DNA of 64,000 nucleotides from CAYNST01 sp964434105. GTDB lineage: Bacteria; Pseudomonadota; Gammaproteobacteria; Pseudomonadales; Cellvibrionaceae. The stretch's first letter is position 1, and each line of letters begins with the position of its first letter. Made by a program: the position numbers and the translations under genes. Location: the NCBI GenBank assembly GCA_964434105.1, contig CAYSTJ010000019.1, positions 3,466-67,465 on the forward strand, in the 5' to 3' direction. The notes below the pieces were generated by a model, which was not told the origin of the DNA, made no database searches, and saw nothing but the letters and a program-made list of their open reading frames with translations. Shown one piece after another: positions 33,150 through 42,590 of the stretch.

Positions 33150-34739
33150 ATGGCCAAATTGCCCCTCGTTTTCGCTTCGCTTTTACTACTGAGTGGCTGC
33201 GCAAATCTACCGATCGACATCGGAAAATTTTCTTCCGGTAAAAAGACTCCACCCCCTCCCGAGCTTTCTGAATGGCATTACGCATCGCTTGATTTCTGTT
33301 ATATCCGCGATACCGAGCTGGAAGAGTTTGCCCTGCCGCCAATGGACATCTGGGACCGTGTGCGCGACGGTTTTTCGCTCCACCATACTGAACATCCCCG
33401 GGTGCAGCGACAGATCGAATGGTACGCAACCCGTTCGCACTACATAAAGCAAATGTCGGAACGCGCCGGCCGGTACCTCTTCCACATCGTCGAAGAGCTG
33501 GACAAGCGCGGAATGCCCATGGAATTTGCGTTGCTGCCCATAGTTGAGAGTTCCTTCGACCCCTACGCGTACTCTCACGGCCGCGCTGCAGGCATGTGGC
33601 AGGTCATCCCCGGTACCGCGCGAGCACTGGGACTCAAGCAAAACTGGTGGTACGACGGGCGCCGGGACGTTATTGCCTCTACAGATGCTGCGCTGAACTA
33701 TCTGGAACAACTTGCACGGCGGTTCGATGGTGACTGGTTATTGGCCCTGGCAGCGTATAACGGTGGCCAGGGCAACGTGGCGCGCGCAATTCGCAAGAAC
33801 CGGAGCAAAGGGCGTCCGACTGACTACTGGTCTCTCGATCTGCCCCGGGAGACCGAGATGTACGTCCCGAAGCTGCTGGCAATTCGTGAAATGGTCAACC
33901 AGCCACACAATTTCAAACTGGAACTGGCCACCATCCCCAATGCACCGTTTTTCGAGAAGGTTGACGTCGGGTCCCAAATCAACCTGAGCAGGGCCGCGGA
34001 AATGGCGGGGGTCACCATAGAGGAGTTTCAGGCGCTCAACCCCGGTTTCAATCGATGGGCAACCGACCCCGATGGACCTCATCATCTGTTGGTGCCCAGC
34101 CCGCAGGCGAGTATTTTTCGTGATCAGTTAAGCAAAATTTCGACTGAAGAGCGCATGGTCTGGGATATTTACACCATTCGGGCGGGCGACAGTCTTTCGT
34201 CCATCGCCAAACAGTTCAATACAACTGTTGCTGCACTTCAGCAGCTCAATGGCATGGACCATTATCGCATCCGGGCGGGTAAACCACTGTTGGTACCACT
34301 TGCAGCCGAGGGCCAAAGGCTGGTCAACATCCCCTCTCTCCACCTGCCGGCACCACTGACAGGCACCGCGAAGACGGGCACCCAGGATGTAACCTATCAG
34401 GTTCAACGCGGCGATTCGCTGTGGAGTATCGCGAAAAAATTCAAGCTGAGAACTGCTCAACTGATGGAATGGAATTCTCTATCCGAAGCCGATGCGATCT
34501 ACGCCGGCCAGACACTGGTGGTGTGGAAAAGCAATACCGTGGTGACAGCAGTCAGCCCCAATACCGTTCGAAAGGTGGCCTACACCGTCCGCAAGGGCGA
34601 CTCTCTGGATCGCATTGCCAGTAAATTCAATCTGCGCGTCAATGATATTGTGTCCTGGAACAATGTCAATCCGAGACAATACATCCAGCCGGGTGAGCTT
34701 TTAACGCTGTTCGTTGATGTTACCCGCGCCCAGTATTGA
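33150..34739 (+). CDS. mltD: Membrane-bound lytic murein transglycosylase D with three LysM repeats
   Basis: Cleaves peptidoglycan glycan strands from the outer membrane. It has 529 residues with lipoprotein signal LLSGC (lipid Cys17). The SLT domain has catalytic Glu133 in LLPIVESSFDPYAYS, plus GMWQVIPGTARALGL and ALAAYNGGQGNV. Three LysM domains follow: about 335-382, 412-458 and 474-522, each beginning YxIRAGDSL or YxVQRGDSL or YTVRKGDSL, for peptidoglycan binding. It is followed by a terminator shared with the convergent HDOD gene. Confidence 0.95.
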   Translation: MAKLPLVFASLLLLSGCANLPIDIGKFSSGKKTPPPPELSEWHYASLDFCYIRDTELEEFALPPMDIWDRVRDGFSLHHTEHPRVQRQIEWYATRSHYIKQMSERAGRYLFHIVEELDKRGMPMEFALLPIVESSFDPYAYSHGRAAGMWQVIPGTARALGLKQNWWYDGRRDVIASTDAALNYLEQLARRFDGDWLLALAAYNGGQGNVARAIRKNRSKGRPTDYWSLDLPRETEMYVPKLLAIREMVNQPHNFKLELATIPNAPFFEKVDVGSQINLSRAAEMAGVTIEEFQALNPGFNRWATDPDGPHHLLVPSPQASIFRDQLSKISTEERMVWDIYTIRAGDSLSSIAKQFNTTVAALQQLNGMDHYRIRAGKPLLVPLAAEGQRLVNIPSLHLPAPLTGTAKTGTQDVTYQVQRGDSLWSIAKKFKLRTAQLMEWNSLSEADAIYAGQTLVVWKSNTVVTAVSPNTVRKVAYTVRKGDSLDRIASKFNLRVNDIVSWNNVNPRQYIQPGELLTLFVDVTRAQY

Positions 34740-34756
34740 GAAGATACCGGTTACCG

Positions 34757-34789
34757 AAAAAAGCTGATCCGGTGCCGTTCAGCTTTTCT
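34757..34789. terminator. Bidirectional terminator between mltD and the HDOD gene
   Basis: AAAAGCTGA (34759-34767) pairs with TCAGCTTTT (34779-34787) across an 11-base loop; the T-run serves the plus strand and the complementary A-run gives a T-run for the minus strand. The right arm contains the stop codon of the HDOD gene (34781-34779). Both genes end here. Confidence 0.75.
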
Positions 34790-36224
34790 GTTGTCTGAGG
34801 TGCGACAGCATATTGAGACTCATCTGGGTTTGTGCGGCAAAATGCCGGAAACTTTCAAGCTGGTCCTTGCCTATAACACCACCCAGATTATTCCGGTCGG
34901 CGTAGAATAACGCCGGCGTCCGGTTCCCCACTTCCACCACATAGATCAAAGACGGGTTTTTGCCGACTACACGGACGATATCAGGCGTAAAAAAGCTGTC
35001 GTGTTTACTGATGAACGCCTCATCAATCCAGGTTGTTCCGCCATTGCGAATAGCATGGGTAAAAATATTGTATTCCGAGGGTGAAACATCGAAATCGAAC
35101 TCTCGACGCCAGTGTTCAGCGCCCTCACCCAGCGCGTACTTGGCCCGTGCTCGCCGGTTATTGATAAACGCAATCACGACACGTTCCAGGCCAATGCCCC
35201 GATGCATCCCCTCAATCACGATCTGAAACAGCGTGTTGACATCCGCTTTTTCGGCGGCTGCCGTAGACAGTTCCCGCAATATATCGAGCTGAAGCTGCGC
35301 GTCCGATCGCAGGACCTTGCCAGCGCCCGGCTCCGGCACCGAGGCCGACAGATGATCGACCGCAATTCTTGTGGGCAGGTACCCGCAAACCAGTGAGGCG
35401 CCGTAATTCACAGCAACCTCGGCCGCCTTTTCACTGGATTTTTGTATGAGCGTCAGACAATCGCCCCGATTTATACCCGTGAATGCGGCAAAGTCGTCCA
35501 GCAGGCGCTCCATTGATGCCTGATCCTTACTGTTCTGCAACGCCCGACTCAAGCGTTCCCCCAGAATGACCGCCTGAACGCGAGGTTGTGGCTCATTGCC
35601 CGGAAAAAGTGCCAACTCCAGGGTTTCACCCAGCTTCCAGTGACGTGCAAGGCCCCTTGTAATCGCCTTGAACGTCGTGCCCAGCTCCCTCTCCATGGCT
35701 TCGCGTCGCAGGTTTGCATCCTGAGAGAACAAGTCTGCCTGCTGTCCGCTTAGAGGTTCCGTTGCCAAAAACGCCATTTCTCCCAGGTTAAACAGTAATG
35801 CGGCAATAAACACTTCCTCTGCCGCAGCATCGTCGCGCAGTTTGACCAGATCCCGCGCCTGGGTTGCCGCCAGAATAGCCTGTGCCATCAGTCGCAAAAG
35901 ATGTTCCCTGGGACTTTTGCTTAAGAGCGCGTCGATGAGCAATACCGAAATGCAAATCGATCTCATGCCCTTTAGGCCGATCAATACAATAGCCCGACTG
36001 ACAGTATTAATTGGGAAACTGGAGTAGTTGTAGTGCACACTGTTGGCAATGCGAAGAACATGAGACGTCATATTCGGATCTTTCAATATGAGTTCCGCCA
36101 GATGGTTGAAGTCCGCATCGGCTTTACCTGTCAGAGCATTCAATTCGGTGATGACCTGTCCCACCACAGGCATATTTTGCCTGGTCAGTTTCTGCAGCCA
36201 GGAATCCAGGTCCTTGCGCGCCAT
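34779..36224 (-). CDS. HDOD-domain signalling protein
   Basis: 481 residues from ATG at 36224 (GGAGAGAGG upstream; the earlier TTG in frame at 36242 is not preferred). The HDOD domain covers about residues 15-215 (LILKDPNMTSHVLRIANSVH, SRAIVLIGLKGMRSICIS), a non-catalytic HD relative used in cell-cycle, motility and second-messenger signalling. The C-terminal 180 residues (LRELSTAAAEKADVNTLFQI onward) look like a GAF-type sensory domain, but that is tentative. The specific pathway is unknown. A similar protein sits near mltD in Pseudomonas-type genomes. Confidence 0.8.
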   Translation of the reverse strand: MARKDLDSWLQKLTRQNMPVVGQVITELNALTGKADADFNHLAELILKDPNMTSHVLRIANSVHYNYSSFPINTVSRAIVLIGLKGMRSICISVLLIDALLSKSPREHLLRLMAQAILAATQARDLVKLRDDAAAEEVFIAALLFNLGEMAFLATEPLSGQQADLFSQDANLRREAMERELGTTFKAITRGLARHWKLGETLELALFPGNEPQPRVQAVILGERLSRALQNSKDQASMERLLDDFAAFTGINRGDCLTLIQKSSEKAAEVAVNYGASLVCGYLPTRIAVDHLSASVPEPGAGKVLRSDAQLQLDILRELSTAAAEKADVNTLFQIVIEGMHRGIGLERVVIAFINNRRARAKYALGEGAEHWRREFDFDVSPSEYNIFTHAIRNGGTTWIDEAFISKHDSFFTPDIVRVVGKNPSLIYVVEVGNRTPALFYADRNNLGGVIGKDQLESFRHFAAQTQMSLNMLSHLRQQKS

Positions 36225-36400
36225 CACAGCCTCTCTCCGCAATTATGTTTATTCAAGTGTAGCGCGATTTTGAAACACTCCCTGAAAAAACACGTGGCCA
36301 GCAACCTGGACTGCCGGTCGGTTATGGCGGTGCATCCGCCCGAGCCGCGTACCTGCCAGCGGCAACCGGCCCATAGTTGATGCGCAAACGGGCGCACCGA

Positions 36401-37192
36401 CTACTGACGATACTTCCGAATCAACGCGTAGGCGGCCTGTATCTCCTGCGAACGTTCGGTTGCCACCTTAATCATCTCCTCGGGAACGCCCTGCCCCGCG
36501 AGCTTGTCCGGATGATACTGGCTCATCAATTTGCGATAGGCTCGCTTCAAGTCTGCGTCCGAGATGGACGGGTCCACCCCAAGCGCATCATAGGCGGTTT
36601 GCAGTGAATCGGACGATGACGCGGCAGCCTGACTGTCCTGATGGTGAAAATACCCTTGCGCCTGTGCCATTCGCAAAATATGCTCATAGACGCTCTCGGA
36701 GTACCCCAGATGCACACTTACCCGCCTAAGGATGGATTCTTCTGCACCGTGCAATGCGCCGTCGGACATAGCCATGGTGATCAGGTACACCAGCATCAGC
36801 TGCTTGATGTCGGGATAGGGGCTGCACACCGCCATGAAATCATTCAGCGTTGCGTCAATATCGAAATCAGGATCAGCCCCCCTTTTGAACAGCTCGATTG
36901 CCTTCAGACGCATCTCGTCTGACAGGCGCATCCGCTGCATCATGGTTTCAGCTACTTCAATTTCATCTTCGGACACACGGCCATCAGATTTGGCCATATA
37001 ACCCATGAGCTGAAATACGCTGGTAAACAGCGCCTGTTCAACCTGCATCCGCCTGGCTGGATCAAAATTTGACTGAAAATTGGTGAGCGCTTTATCAAAA
37101 AAGTAGCCGACAACGAAGCCAATAACGGCGCCGACCGGGCCCAACATGTTGTACCCCAGGAGGGTGCATAGAATACGCGCAATCCAGTTCAC
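36401..37192 (-). CDS. djlA: Membrane-anchored co-chaperone DjlA
   Basis: J-domain protein that recruits DnaK to the inner membrane. It has 263 residues. An N-terminal membrane segment with the glycine-rich helix (about 8-32, LGPVGAVIGFVVGYFFDKAL), a TerB-like helical domain (about 50-170, MGYMAKSDGRVSEDEIEVAE), and the C-terminal J domain (about 195-262) with the HPDKL motif (variant of HPD-KL in DjlA: YHPDKLAGQGVPEEM). All three parts match E. coli DjlA. Confidence 0.93.
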   Translation of the reverse strand: MNWIARILCTLLGYNMLGPVGAVIGFVVGYFFDKALTNFQSNFDPARRMQVEQALFTSVFQLMGYMAKSDGRVSEDEIEVAETMMQRMRLSDEMRLKAIELFKRGADPDFDIDATLNDFMAVCSPYPDIKQLMLVYLITMAMSDGALHGAEESILRRVSVHLGYSESVYEHILRMAQAQGYFHHQDSQAAASSSDSLQTAYDALGVDPSISDADLKRAYRKLMSQYHPDKLAGQGVPEEMIKVATERSQEIQAAYALIRKYRQ

Positions 37193-37221
37193 TTTTACCC
37201 CATAACGTTTTACGATGTTGT

Positions 37222-38142
37222 GTGATGATCAACGCCTACCGGGTCAATGACGTGTTGGATCACCCATTTCAAACCACTTTAATAACCAGTCTGGCCGAGG
37301 TGCTGGGCGAGGCCGTCGCGGTCTCCCGGATCAGCCGGGTGGCTGGCGGAGATATTAACACGTGTTTTCTGTTGGAAAGCAACCGCGGTGCCTTCTTTGT
37401 CAAAACCAGCGCGCACAGGCAGGCGGCGGCAATGTTTCGCGCGGAAATCGAAAACCTCAACGCACTGATTGGCGCTGTGCACGACTTCAGGGTCCCCGCG
37501 CCCGTTACCCAGGGCTGGGCGAATGATCAAGCCTATCTGGTTATCCAGGCCCTCGACTTCGGTAAAACACAGGATTGGTTTACATTTGGCCGGGAGCTGG
37601 CGAGACTGCACCGGACATCGTCCGATTGTTTCGGCTGGAACGCGGACAATTTCATAGGATTAACCCGGCAGATCAATCGCAGATCTAAAGACTGGCGCAA
37701 CTTCTGGTGGGAGTGCCGACTCTTGCCCCAACTTGAGAGCGCCTGTCAAAACGGGTTCGAACAGCCGCTGATTGGGTTCAAGCGTTCGCTGCAATCCGCT
37801 TCTGACACGTTGCTGGCCGGACACCATCCGGCACCCGCTCTGCTGCATGGCGACTTATGGTACGGAAACACCGGGTTTTGTCGGGAGGGCCGGCAACCCG
37901 CCCTGTTTGATCCGGCCTGCTACTATGGCGATCGCGAAACCGACATCGCCATGAGCGAGCTTTTCGGGGGATTTCCTGACGAATTCTACCGTGCATATCA
38001 ACAGTCATGGCCGATGGATGCGGGCTATATACAACGGAAGCCACTTTATAACCTTTACCACCTCCTCAATCATCTCAATCTTTTCGGGAAGGGCTATCTG
38101 CAACAGTGTATCGCCGTGATTCGCAATCTTTTGGCAAGGTAG
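37222..38142 (+). CDS. Fructosamine-kinase-family protein
   Basis: Phosphorylates sugar adducts on amines (for example ribulosamines or fructosamines) so that glycated proteins are repaired. It has 306 residues, APH-like kinase fold. The nucleotide-binding region contains VAGGDINTCFLLES and FFVKTSAHRQ; the catalytic loop is LLHGDLWYGNTGF (Asp near residue 213); the metal-binding block is LFDPACYYGDRETDIAM. It is close to E. coli YniA. It is divergent from djlA, 29 bases apart. Confidence 0.9.
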   Translation: MMINAYRVNDVLDHPFQTTLITSLAEVLGEAVAVSRISRVAGGDINTCFLLESNRGAFFVKTSAHRQAAAMFRAEIENLNALIGAVHDFRVPAPVTQGWANDQAYLVIQALDFGKTQDWFTFGRELARLHRTSSDCFGWNADNFIGLTRQINRRSKDWRNFWWECRLLPQLESACQNGFEQPLIGFKRSLQSASDTLLAGHHPAPALLHGDLWYGNTGFCREGRQPALFDPACYYGDRETDIAMSELFGGFPDEFYRAYQQSWPMDAGYIQRKPLYNLYHLLNHLNLFGKGYLQQCIAVIRNLLAR

Positions 38143-38185
38143 AAGATGGTTGATAGCTGGGGTGCCGCCCGTACGGGCACACACC

Positions 38186-38767
38186 CTATGGCGGTTTTGT
38201 TCGTAACTTAAGCGCCTGATACGCCTCGAATATTTCGCGAAACCGGGTTGCGTCGCCACCGCGATCGGGATGTGCCTGTTTTATCTGTCGACGGTAGGCG
38301 GTCTGGATCTCGGACCAGCCCGCATTGCGGTCCAGGCCGAGTATGGCATAGGCGTCATCGACACTTTCCCAGGCAGCGTAGTGCCGCCAGAATTCGGCCA
38401 AAAGTGCCAGAATGTCTTCCTCGCCGGCTTCATTAAAATTATCCATATCCAGATAATAACGCCGCAACGGCGCCGACGGTGCAGCGGCGACTTCACTACC
38501 TACCGAATCGTTCCGGTCCTGAATCCCGATCGAGAGTGGATCAATACGCAGGCTTTTGCCAAGCAGCGCGAACTCGTCCTGCAGGCGATAGAGTACATGC
38601 ATTATCAGAAAATGTTTCTGAAACAAGGCAACCGCAGCTGGTTGACGGGAACAGTGCTCCAGCAGGCCGAGCGCCGCTACCTCCTTAATGAGTTCATATT
38701 CGCTGATGCCGCAAGACCGATCCAGCAAAATACGCCGGACCGATTGCTGTAATGCGGCAACTTTCAT
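38186..38767 (-). CDS. DnaJ-related protein with C-terminal J domain
   Basis: 193 residues. The N-terminal half (about 1-120) is the DnaJ-related domain (ISEYELIKEVAALGLLE, LFQKHFLIMHVLYRLQDE) and the C-terminal 55 residues are a J domain with the HPD motif in KQAHPDRGGDATRF. There is no membrane segment, zinc domain or peptide-binding domain, so it is a specialised DnaK partner of unknown target. The cysS gene begins elsewhere on the same strand; this gene starts 18 bases before the end of cysS. Confidence 0.85.
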   Translation of the reverse strand: MKVAALQQSVRRILLDRSCGISEYELIKEVAALGLLEHCSRQPAAVALFQKHFLIMHVLYRLQDEFALLGKSLRIDPLSIGIQDRNDSVGSEVAAAPSAPLRRYYLDMDNFNEAGEEDILALLAEFWRHYAAWESVDDAYAILGLDRNAGWSEIQTAYRRQIKQAHPDRGGDATRFREIFEAYQALKLRTKPP

Positions 38768-38785
38768 GGTCTGATAGTGCAGCGC

Positions 38786-40177
38786 TTATACATTTTCCCG
38801 GCGCCATGTCGTGCCTTGCCGGCTGTCTTCCAGCACGATGCCCATCTGCAGAAGTTCACGCCGGATGTCATCCGCCTTTGCGTAATCTTTTGCCTGTTTG
38901 GCGTCGGTTCGCGCCTGAATCAGGGCTTCAATCTGCTCCACATCCAGCGCAGTGTCGTCACCCTGCCCCTGAAACCAGCCGTCCGGGTCCTGTTGCAGAA
39001 TACCCATTAGATTTCCGAGGGCCAGGATTTCCGCCGTTGCGGCACTCGCATCTCCCTCTGCCTTATGTATCTCACGGGCAAGGCGATGCAACTCGCTGAT
39101 GGCAATGGGGGTGTTCAAATCGTCCAGCAAGGCCGCAAACCCCTTACAATTGCTGCCATTTATCGATGCGGGCGCTGTCAGGCCGGACCTGGCACGACTC
39201 TTTCGTAGCGCGCCGTACAGTGAATCGAGGCTGGATCGGGACTGATCGAGCAGTTCTGCCGAAAAATCCAGCTCGGACCGGTAATGGGCGGACAGCAGTG
39301 CAAAACGGATGACCTCCCCGGGATAGTGCGTTAACAGTTCCCTGACTGTCCGGAAGTTGCCCAGCGATTTGGACATTTTTTCGCCATTGATATTTACGTA
39401 GCCGTTATGCATCCAGTACCTGACGTATTCCGCCCCTCCATGTGCGCATTGACTTTGCGCCAGCTCGTTCTCATGATGAGGAAAAACCAGGTCCCGGCCG
39501 CCACCATGGATATCGATGGTCGTACCCAGGTGTTTTTTGATCATCGCTGAGCACTCCAGGTGCCATCCGGGGCGACCACGCCCCCATGGGCTGTCCCAAC
39601 CGGGCTCAGTCGTCGATGACGGCTTCCAGAGCACGAAATCTCCCGCATAACGTTTGTAGGGCGCCACTTCTACGCGGGCGCCGTCCAGCATATCTTCCAA
39701 TGAGCGGTTTGAAAGCCTGCCGTAGTCCGACATTGACCTGACATCAAACAGAACGTGCCGCTCTGCCTCGTATGCGTGGCCTGCCGCCATTAATATGGCA
39801 ATCATGTTAACCATATCGTCTACATGATGGGTGGCGTAAGGCGTAATGGTCGGGTCCTTGTTATTCAGCGCCGCCATGTCCTGCCGGTAAGCTTTCGCAT
39901 ACGCTTCGGAAATATCGCCAATACTTCGATTCTGTTCCGCCGCCGCCTTCATGATCTTGTCATCGATATCGGTAATATTGCGCGCATAGATCACTTTTGG
40001 AAACAGCGCCTGCAACAGGCGGAACAACGTATCGAAGACCACTGCGGGCCGTGCGTTACCGATGTGTACCAGGTTATAAACCGTCGGGCCACAGACATAC
40101 ATTTTTACGCAGTCATTGGACAGGGGCGTAAAAATCTCCTTTCGGCGATTCTGCGTGTTGTACAGATTTAACGTCAT
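38786..40177 (-). CDS. cysS: Cysteinyl-tRNA synthetase
   Basis: Charges tRNA-Cys. It has 463 residues from ATG at 40177 (MTLNLYNTQNRRKEIF is the family start; the frame is open to a TTG at 40225). HIGH-type motif HIGNARP, zinc ligands Cys in YVCGPTVYN, Cys in ECSAMI, and His/Glu in FPHHENELAQS; the KMSKS motif is KMSKSLGNF near residue 268. It follows glnS by 51 bases, an order typical of Pseudomonas-like genomes, and is divergent in function from the ppiB unit. Confidence 0.96.
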   Translation of the reverse strand: MTLNLYNTQNRRKEIFTPLSNDCVKMYVCGPTVYNLVHIGNARPAVVFDTLFRLLQALFPKVIYARNITDIDDKIMKAAAEQNRSIGDISEAYAKAYRQDMAALNNKDPTITPYATHHVDDMVNMIAILMAAGHAYEAERHVLFDVRSMSDYGRLSNRSLEDMLDGARVEVAPYKRYAGDFVLWKPSSTTEPGWDSPWGRGRPGWHLECSAMIKKHLGTTIDIHGGGRDLVFPHHENELAQSQCAHGGAEYVRYWMHNGYVNINGEKMSKSLGNFRTVRELLTHYPGEVIRFALLSAHYRSELDFSAELLDQSRSSLDSLYGALRKSRARSGLTAPASINGSNCKGFAALLDDLNTPIAISELHRLAREIHKAEGDASAATAEILALGNLMGILQQDPDGWFQGQGDDTALDVEQIEALIQARTDAKQAKDYAKADDIRRELLQMGIVLEDSRQGTTWRRENV

Positions 40178-40228
40178 ATTCCGAATCACTTCATCTTGGT
40201 TGCCGATAATCTTTCCCGTTACCAACGG

Positions 40229-41890
40229 TTAAAGATCGTGCTTGCCCCAGCTGTCTTTGAGACCGATCGTGCGGTTAAATACCAGGCCGGGCTCGTATCT
40301 GTCGCGACAGAAGTAGCCTTCCCGCTCAAACTGGAAACTCTGCTCCGGGGCCGCATCCGCCAGACCGATCTCGGCTTTGCATGACGACAGGATTTTAAGG
40401 CTATCCGGGTTGAGACAGTTCAGAAAGCTTTGGTCAGCGGAGTCCGGTTCCGGGTCCAGAAACAGTCGATCATACAGACGCACTTCCAGTTCCGCATGGC
40501 GATGCGCAGCAACCCAATGGATAACACCCTTGGGCTTAATCCCGTCCTCCGGATCATTGCCAACCGTATTTTCAATATAGCGGGCCTGCACTTCCACGAC
40601 ATTGCCAGCTTCATCCTTTATCACCGACTCAGCCTCTATAACGTAGGCATGGCGCAATCTGACACGCTTGCCCAGTACCAGCCGCTTGAATTTCTTGTTG
40701 GCTTCCTCCCGGAAATCCTCCTGGTCGATATAGACTTCCCGGCCGAAGGGTAACTGTCTTTCCGGCATATCGGTTCGCTGCGGGTGCCCCGCTCCCGTGA
40801 GTGTCTCAAACTTTTCGGCTGGATAGTTGACCAGCACCACTTTTAACGGGTTGAGCACAACCATGGCACGCGCGGCATTTTTGTCCAGATCGTCCCGGAG
40901 TGCATGTTCAAGCATCGCAACATCAACCATGCCATCGGCCCGGGTTACACCAATCATTTCGCAAAATTTTCGAATGGACCGTGGCGTATATCCGCGGCGA
41001 CGGAAGCCAGCAATGGTGGGCATGCGCGGATCATCCCAGCCCCCGACGTGGTTTTCATCAACCAGCTGCCTGAGCTTGCGCTTCGATGTGACGGTGTAAT
41101 TGAGGTTGAGACGGCCGAATTCGTACTGACGTGGTTTATGCGGCACCGGCAGATGCTCGATAAACCAGTCATATAACGGACGATGGTCCGCAAACTCCAG
41201 CGTGCAGATCGAATGGGTTATGCCCTCGATCGCATCGCCCTGACCGTGCGCAAAATCGTAAGTGGGATATATACACCATTTGTCACCGGTTTGATGGTGG
41301 TGCTGCCGGCGCACCCGATACAGTATCGGGTCGCGCATATTGATATTGCCATGACTCATGTCGATTTTTGCGCGCAGCACGCATTCTCCCTCGGCGGCCT
41401 CACCTGAACGCATGCTTTCGAATAATTGCAGGTTCTCTTCGACAGACCGCGTACGCCAGGGGGAATCTGTGCCCGGCGACGTGAGGGTGCCCCGGTATTC
41501 ACGCGCCTGCTCCGCATTCAGATGGCAGACATACGCCAGGCCCTGCCTGATCAGATGCAGCGCCCATTCGTACAGCTGGTCGAAATAGCTGGATGCATAA
41601 CGCACTTCCCCGCTCCACGTAAAGCCCAGCCACTGGACGTCCTCCTGAATCGACTGGACGTACTCTTCCTCTTCCCTGGCCGGGTTGGTATCGTCAAACC
41701 GCAGGTTACACCGACCGCCAAATGTTTCTGCGAGGCCGAAATTCAGGCATATCGATTTGGCATGGCCAATATGCAGATACCCGTTAGGCTCGGGAGGAAA
41801 TCGCGTGACCACTTCGCTGCATCTGCCTTCAGCAAGGTCGCTTTTAATGATTTGTTCCAGAAAATTTAAAGGTTTATTCAGGTCTGACAT
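40229..41890 (-). CDS. glnS: Glutaminyl-tRNA synthetase
   Basis: Charges tRNA-Gln directly with glutamine. It has 553 residues, the usual length. The class I signature is EPNGYLHIGHAKS (near residue 35); the KMSKS-like motif is VTSKRKL (near 268), with Thr where E. coli has Met. The C-terminal anticodon-binding beta barrels (KFKRLVLGKRVRLRHAYVI and CLNPDSLKIL) are complete. It is divergent from ppiB, with 135 bases between the two starts. Confidence 0.96.
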   Translation of the reverse strand: MSDLNKPLNFLEQIIKSDLAEGRCSEVVTRFPPEPNGYLHIGHAKSICLNFGLAETFGGRCNLRFDDTNPAREEEEYVQSIQEDVQWLGFTWSGEVRYASSYFDQLYEWALHLIRQGLAYVCHLNAEQAREYRGTLTSPGTDSPWRTRSVEENLQLFESMRSGEAAEGECVLRAKIDMSHGNINMRDPILYRVRRQHHHQTGDKWCIYPTYDFAHGQGDAIEGITHSICTLEFADHRPLYDWFIEHLPVPHKPRQYEFGRLNLNYTVTSKRKLRQLVDENHVGGWDDPRMPTIAGFRRRGYTPRSIRKFCEMIGVTRADGMVDVAMLEHALRDDLDKNAARAMVVLNPLKVVLVNYPAEKFETLTGAGHPQRTDMPERQLPFGREVYIDQEDFREEANKKFKRLVLGKRVRLRHAYVIEAESVIKDEAGNVVEVQARYIENTVGNDPEDGIKPKGVIHWVAAHRHAELEVRLYDRLFLDPEPDSADQSFLNCLNPDSLKILSSCKAEIGLADAAPEQSFQFEREGYFCRDRYEPGLVFNRTIGLKDSWGKHDL

Positions 41891-42025
41891 ACGGGATGGT
41901 TACCAGATCGCGGGCTGCAGGAGCCGATTGTTAGGTTTCGATTTGAGGACAAAACGCGTATTATAGCCACCTCGCTGGCTGCGGAGCCACGCCCAATCGA
42001 CTTTAATCAGGGGAGCCTTTCCTAG

Positions 42026-42517
42026 ATGATCACTTTGCACACCAATTACGGCGACATTGAACTTGAACTGGATTTCGACAAAGCGCCCAAGACAGCAGCC
42101 AATTTCAAGCAGTATGCGGAAGACGGTCACTACAATGGCACGATTTTTCATCGTGTAATCAGCAATTTCATGATTCAGGGTGGCGGTTTCAACGAAAACA
42201 TGGAACAACAGCAAACGCGCGCTGCCATTGAGAATGAAGCGGATAATGGCCTGTCCAACGACAAAGGCACCGTCGCCATGGCGCGCACCATGGACCCACA
42301 CAGTGCATCTGCGCAGTTTTTCATCAACGTCAAGGACAACCACTTCCTGAACTTTAAAAGCAAGGATATGCAAGGCTGGGGCTATTGCGTGTTCGGCAAA
42401 GTCACCAAAGGCCTGGATGTGGTCGAAAAAATCAAGGATGTAAAAACCACCACCACCGGCGGACATCAGGATGTTCCCGTTGAATCAGTCATTATTGAAT
42501 CCGTGACTGTCGCCTGA
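42026..42517 (+). CDS. ppiB: Cytoplasmic peptidyl-prolyl cis-trans isomerase B (cyclophilin)
   Basis: Isomerises peptidyl-proline bonds. It has 163 residues, no signal peptide. The active-site block is FHRVISNFMIQGGGF (Arg near 41), followed by GTVAMARTMDPHSASAQFFINV and FGKVTKGLDVVEKI. It precedes lpxH by 73 bases on the same strand; the pair is conserved in Pseudomonas-type genomes. Confidence 0.96.
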   Translation: MITLHTNYGDIELELDFDKAPKTAANFKQYAEDGHYNGTIFHRVISNFMIQGGGFNENMEQQQTRAAIENEADNGLSNDKGTVAMARTMDPHSASAQFFINVKDNHFLNFKSKDMQGWGYCVFGKVTKGLDVVEKIKDVKTTTTGGHQDVPVESVIIESVTVA

Positions 42518-42590
42518 CGAACCCAGGGCGGGCCAACCCCTACGCGCGCTGGCCGCCCTGCCTCCCGAATCAACGACCACACGTTATTCC

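Noticed and set aside
34741..34756. LacI-type operator at TACCGGTTACC after mltD
   Set aside because: The similarity to the mannan operator is partial, it is not palindromic over the full length, and it sits in a 3' region beside a terminator.
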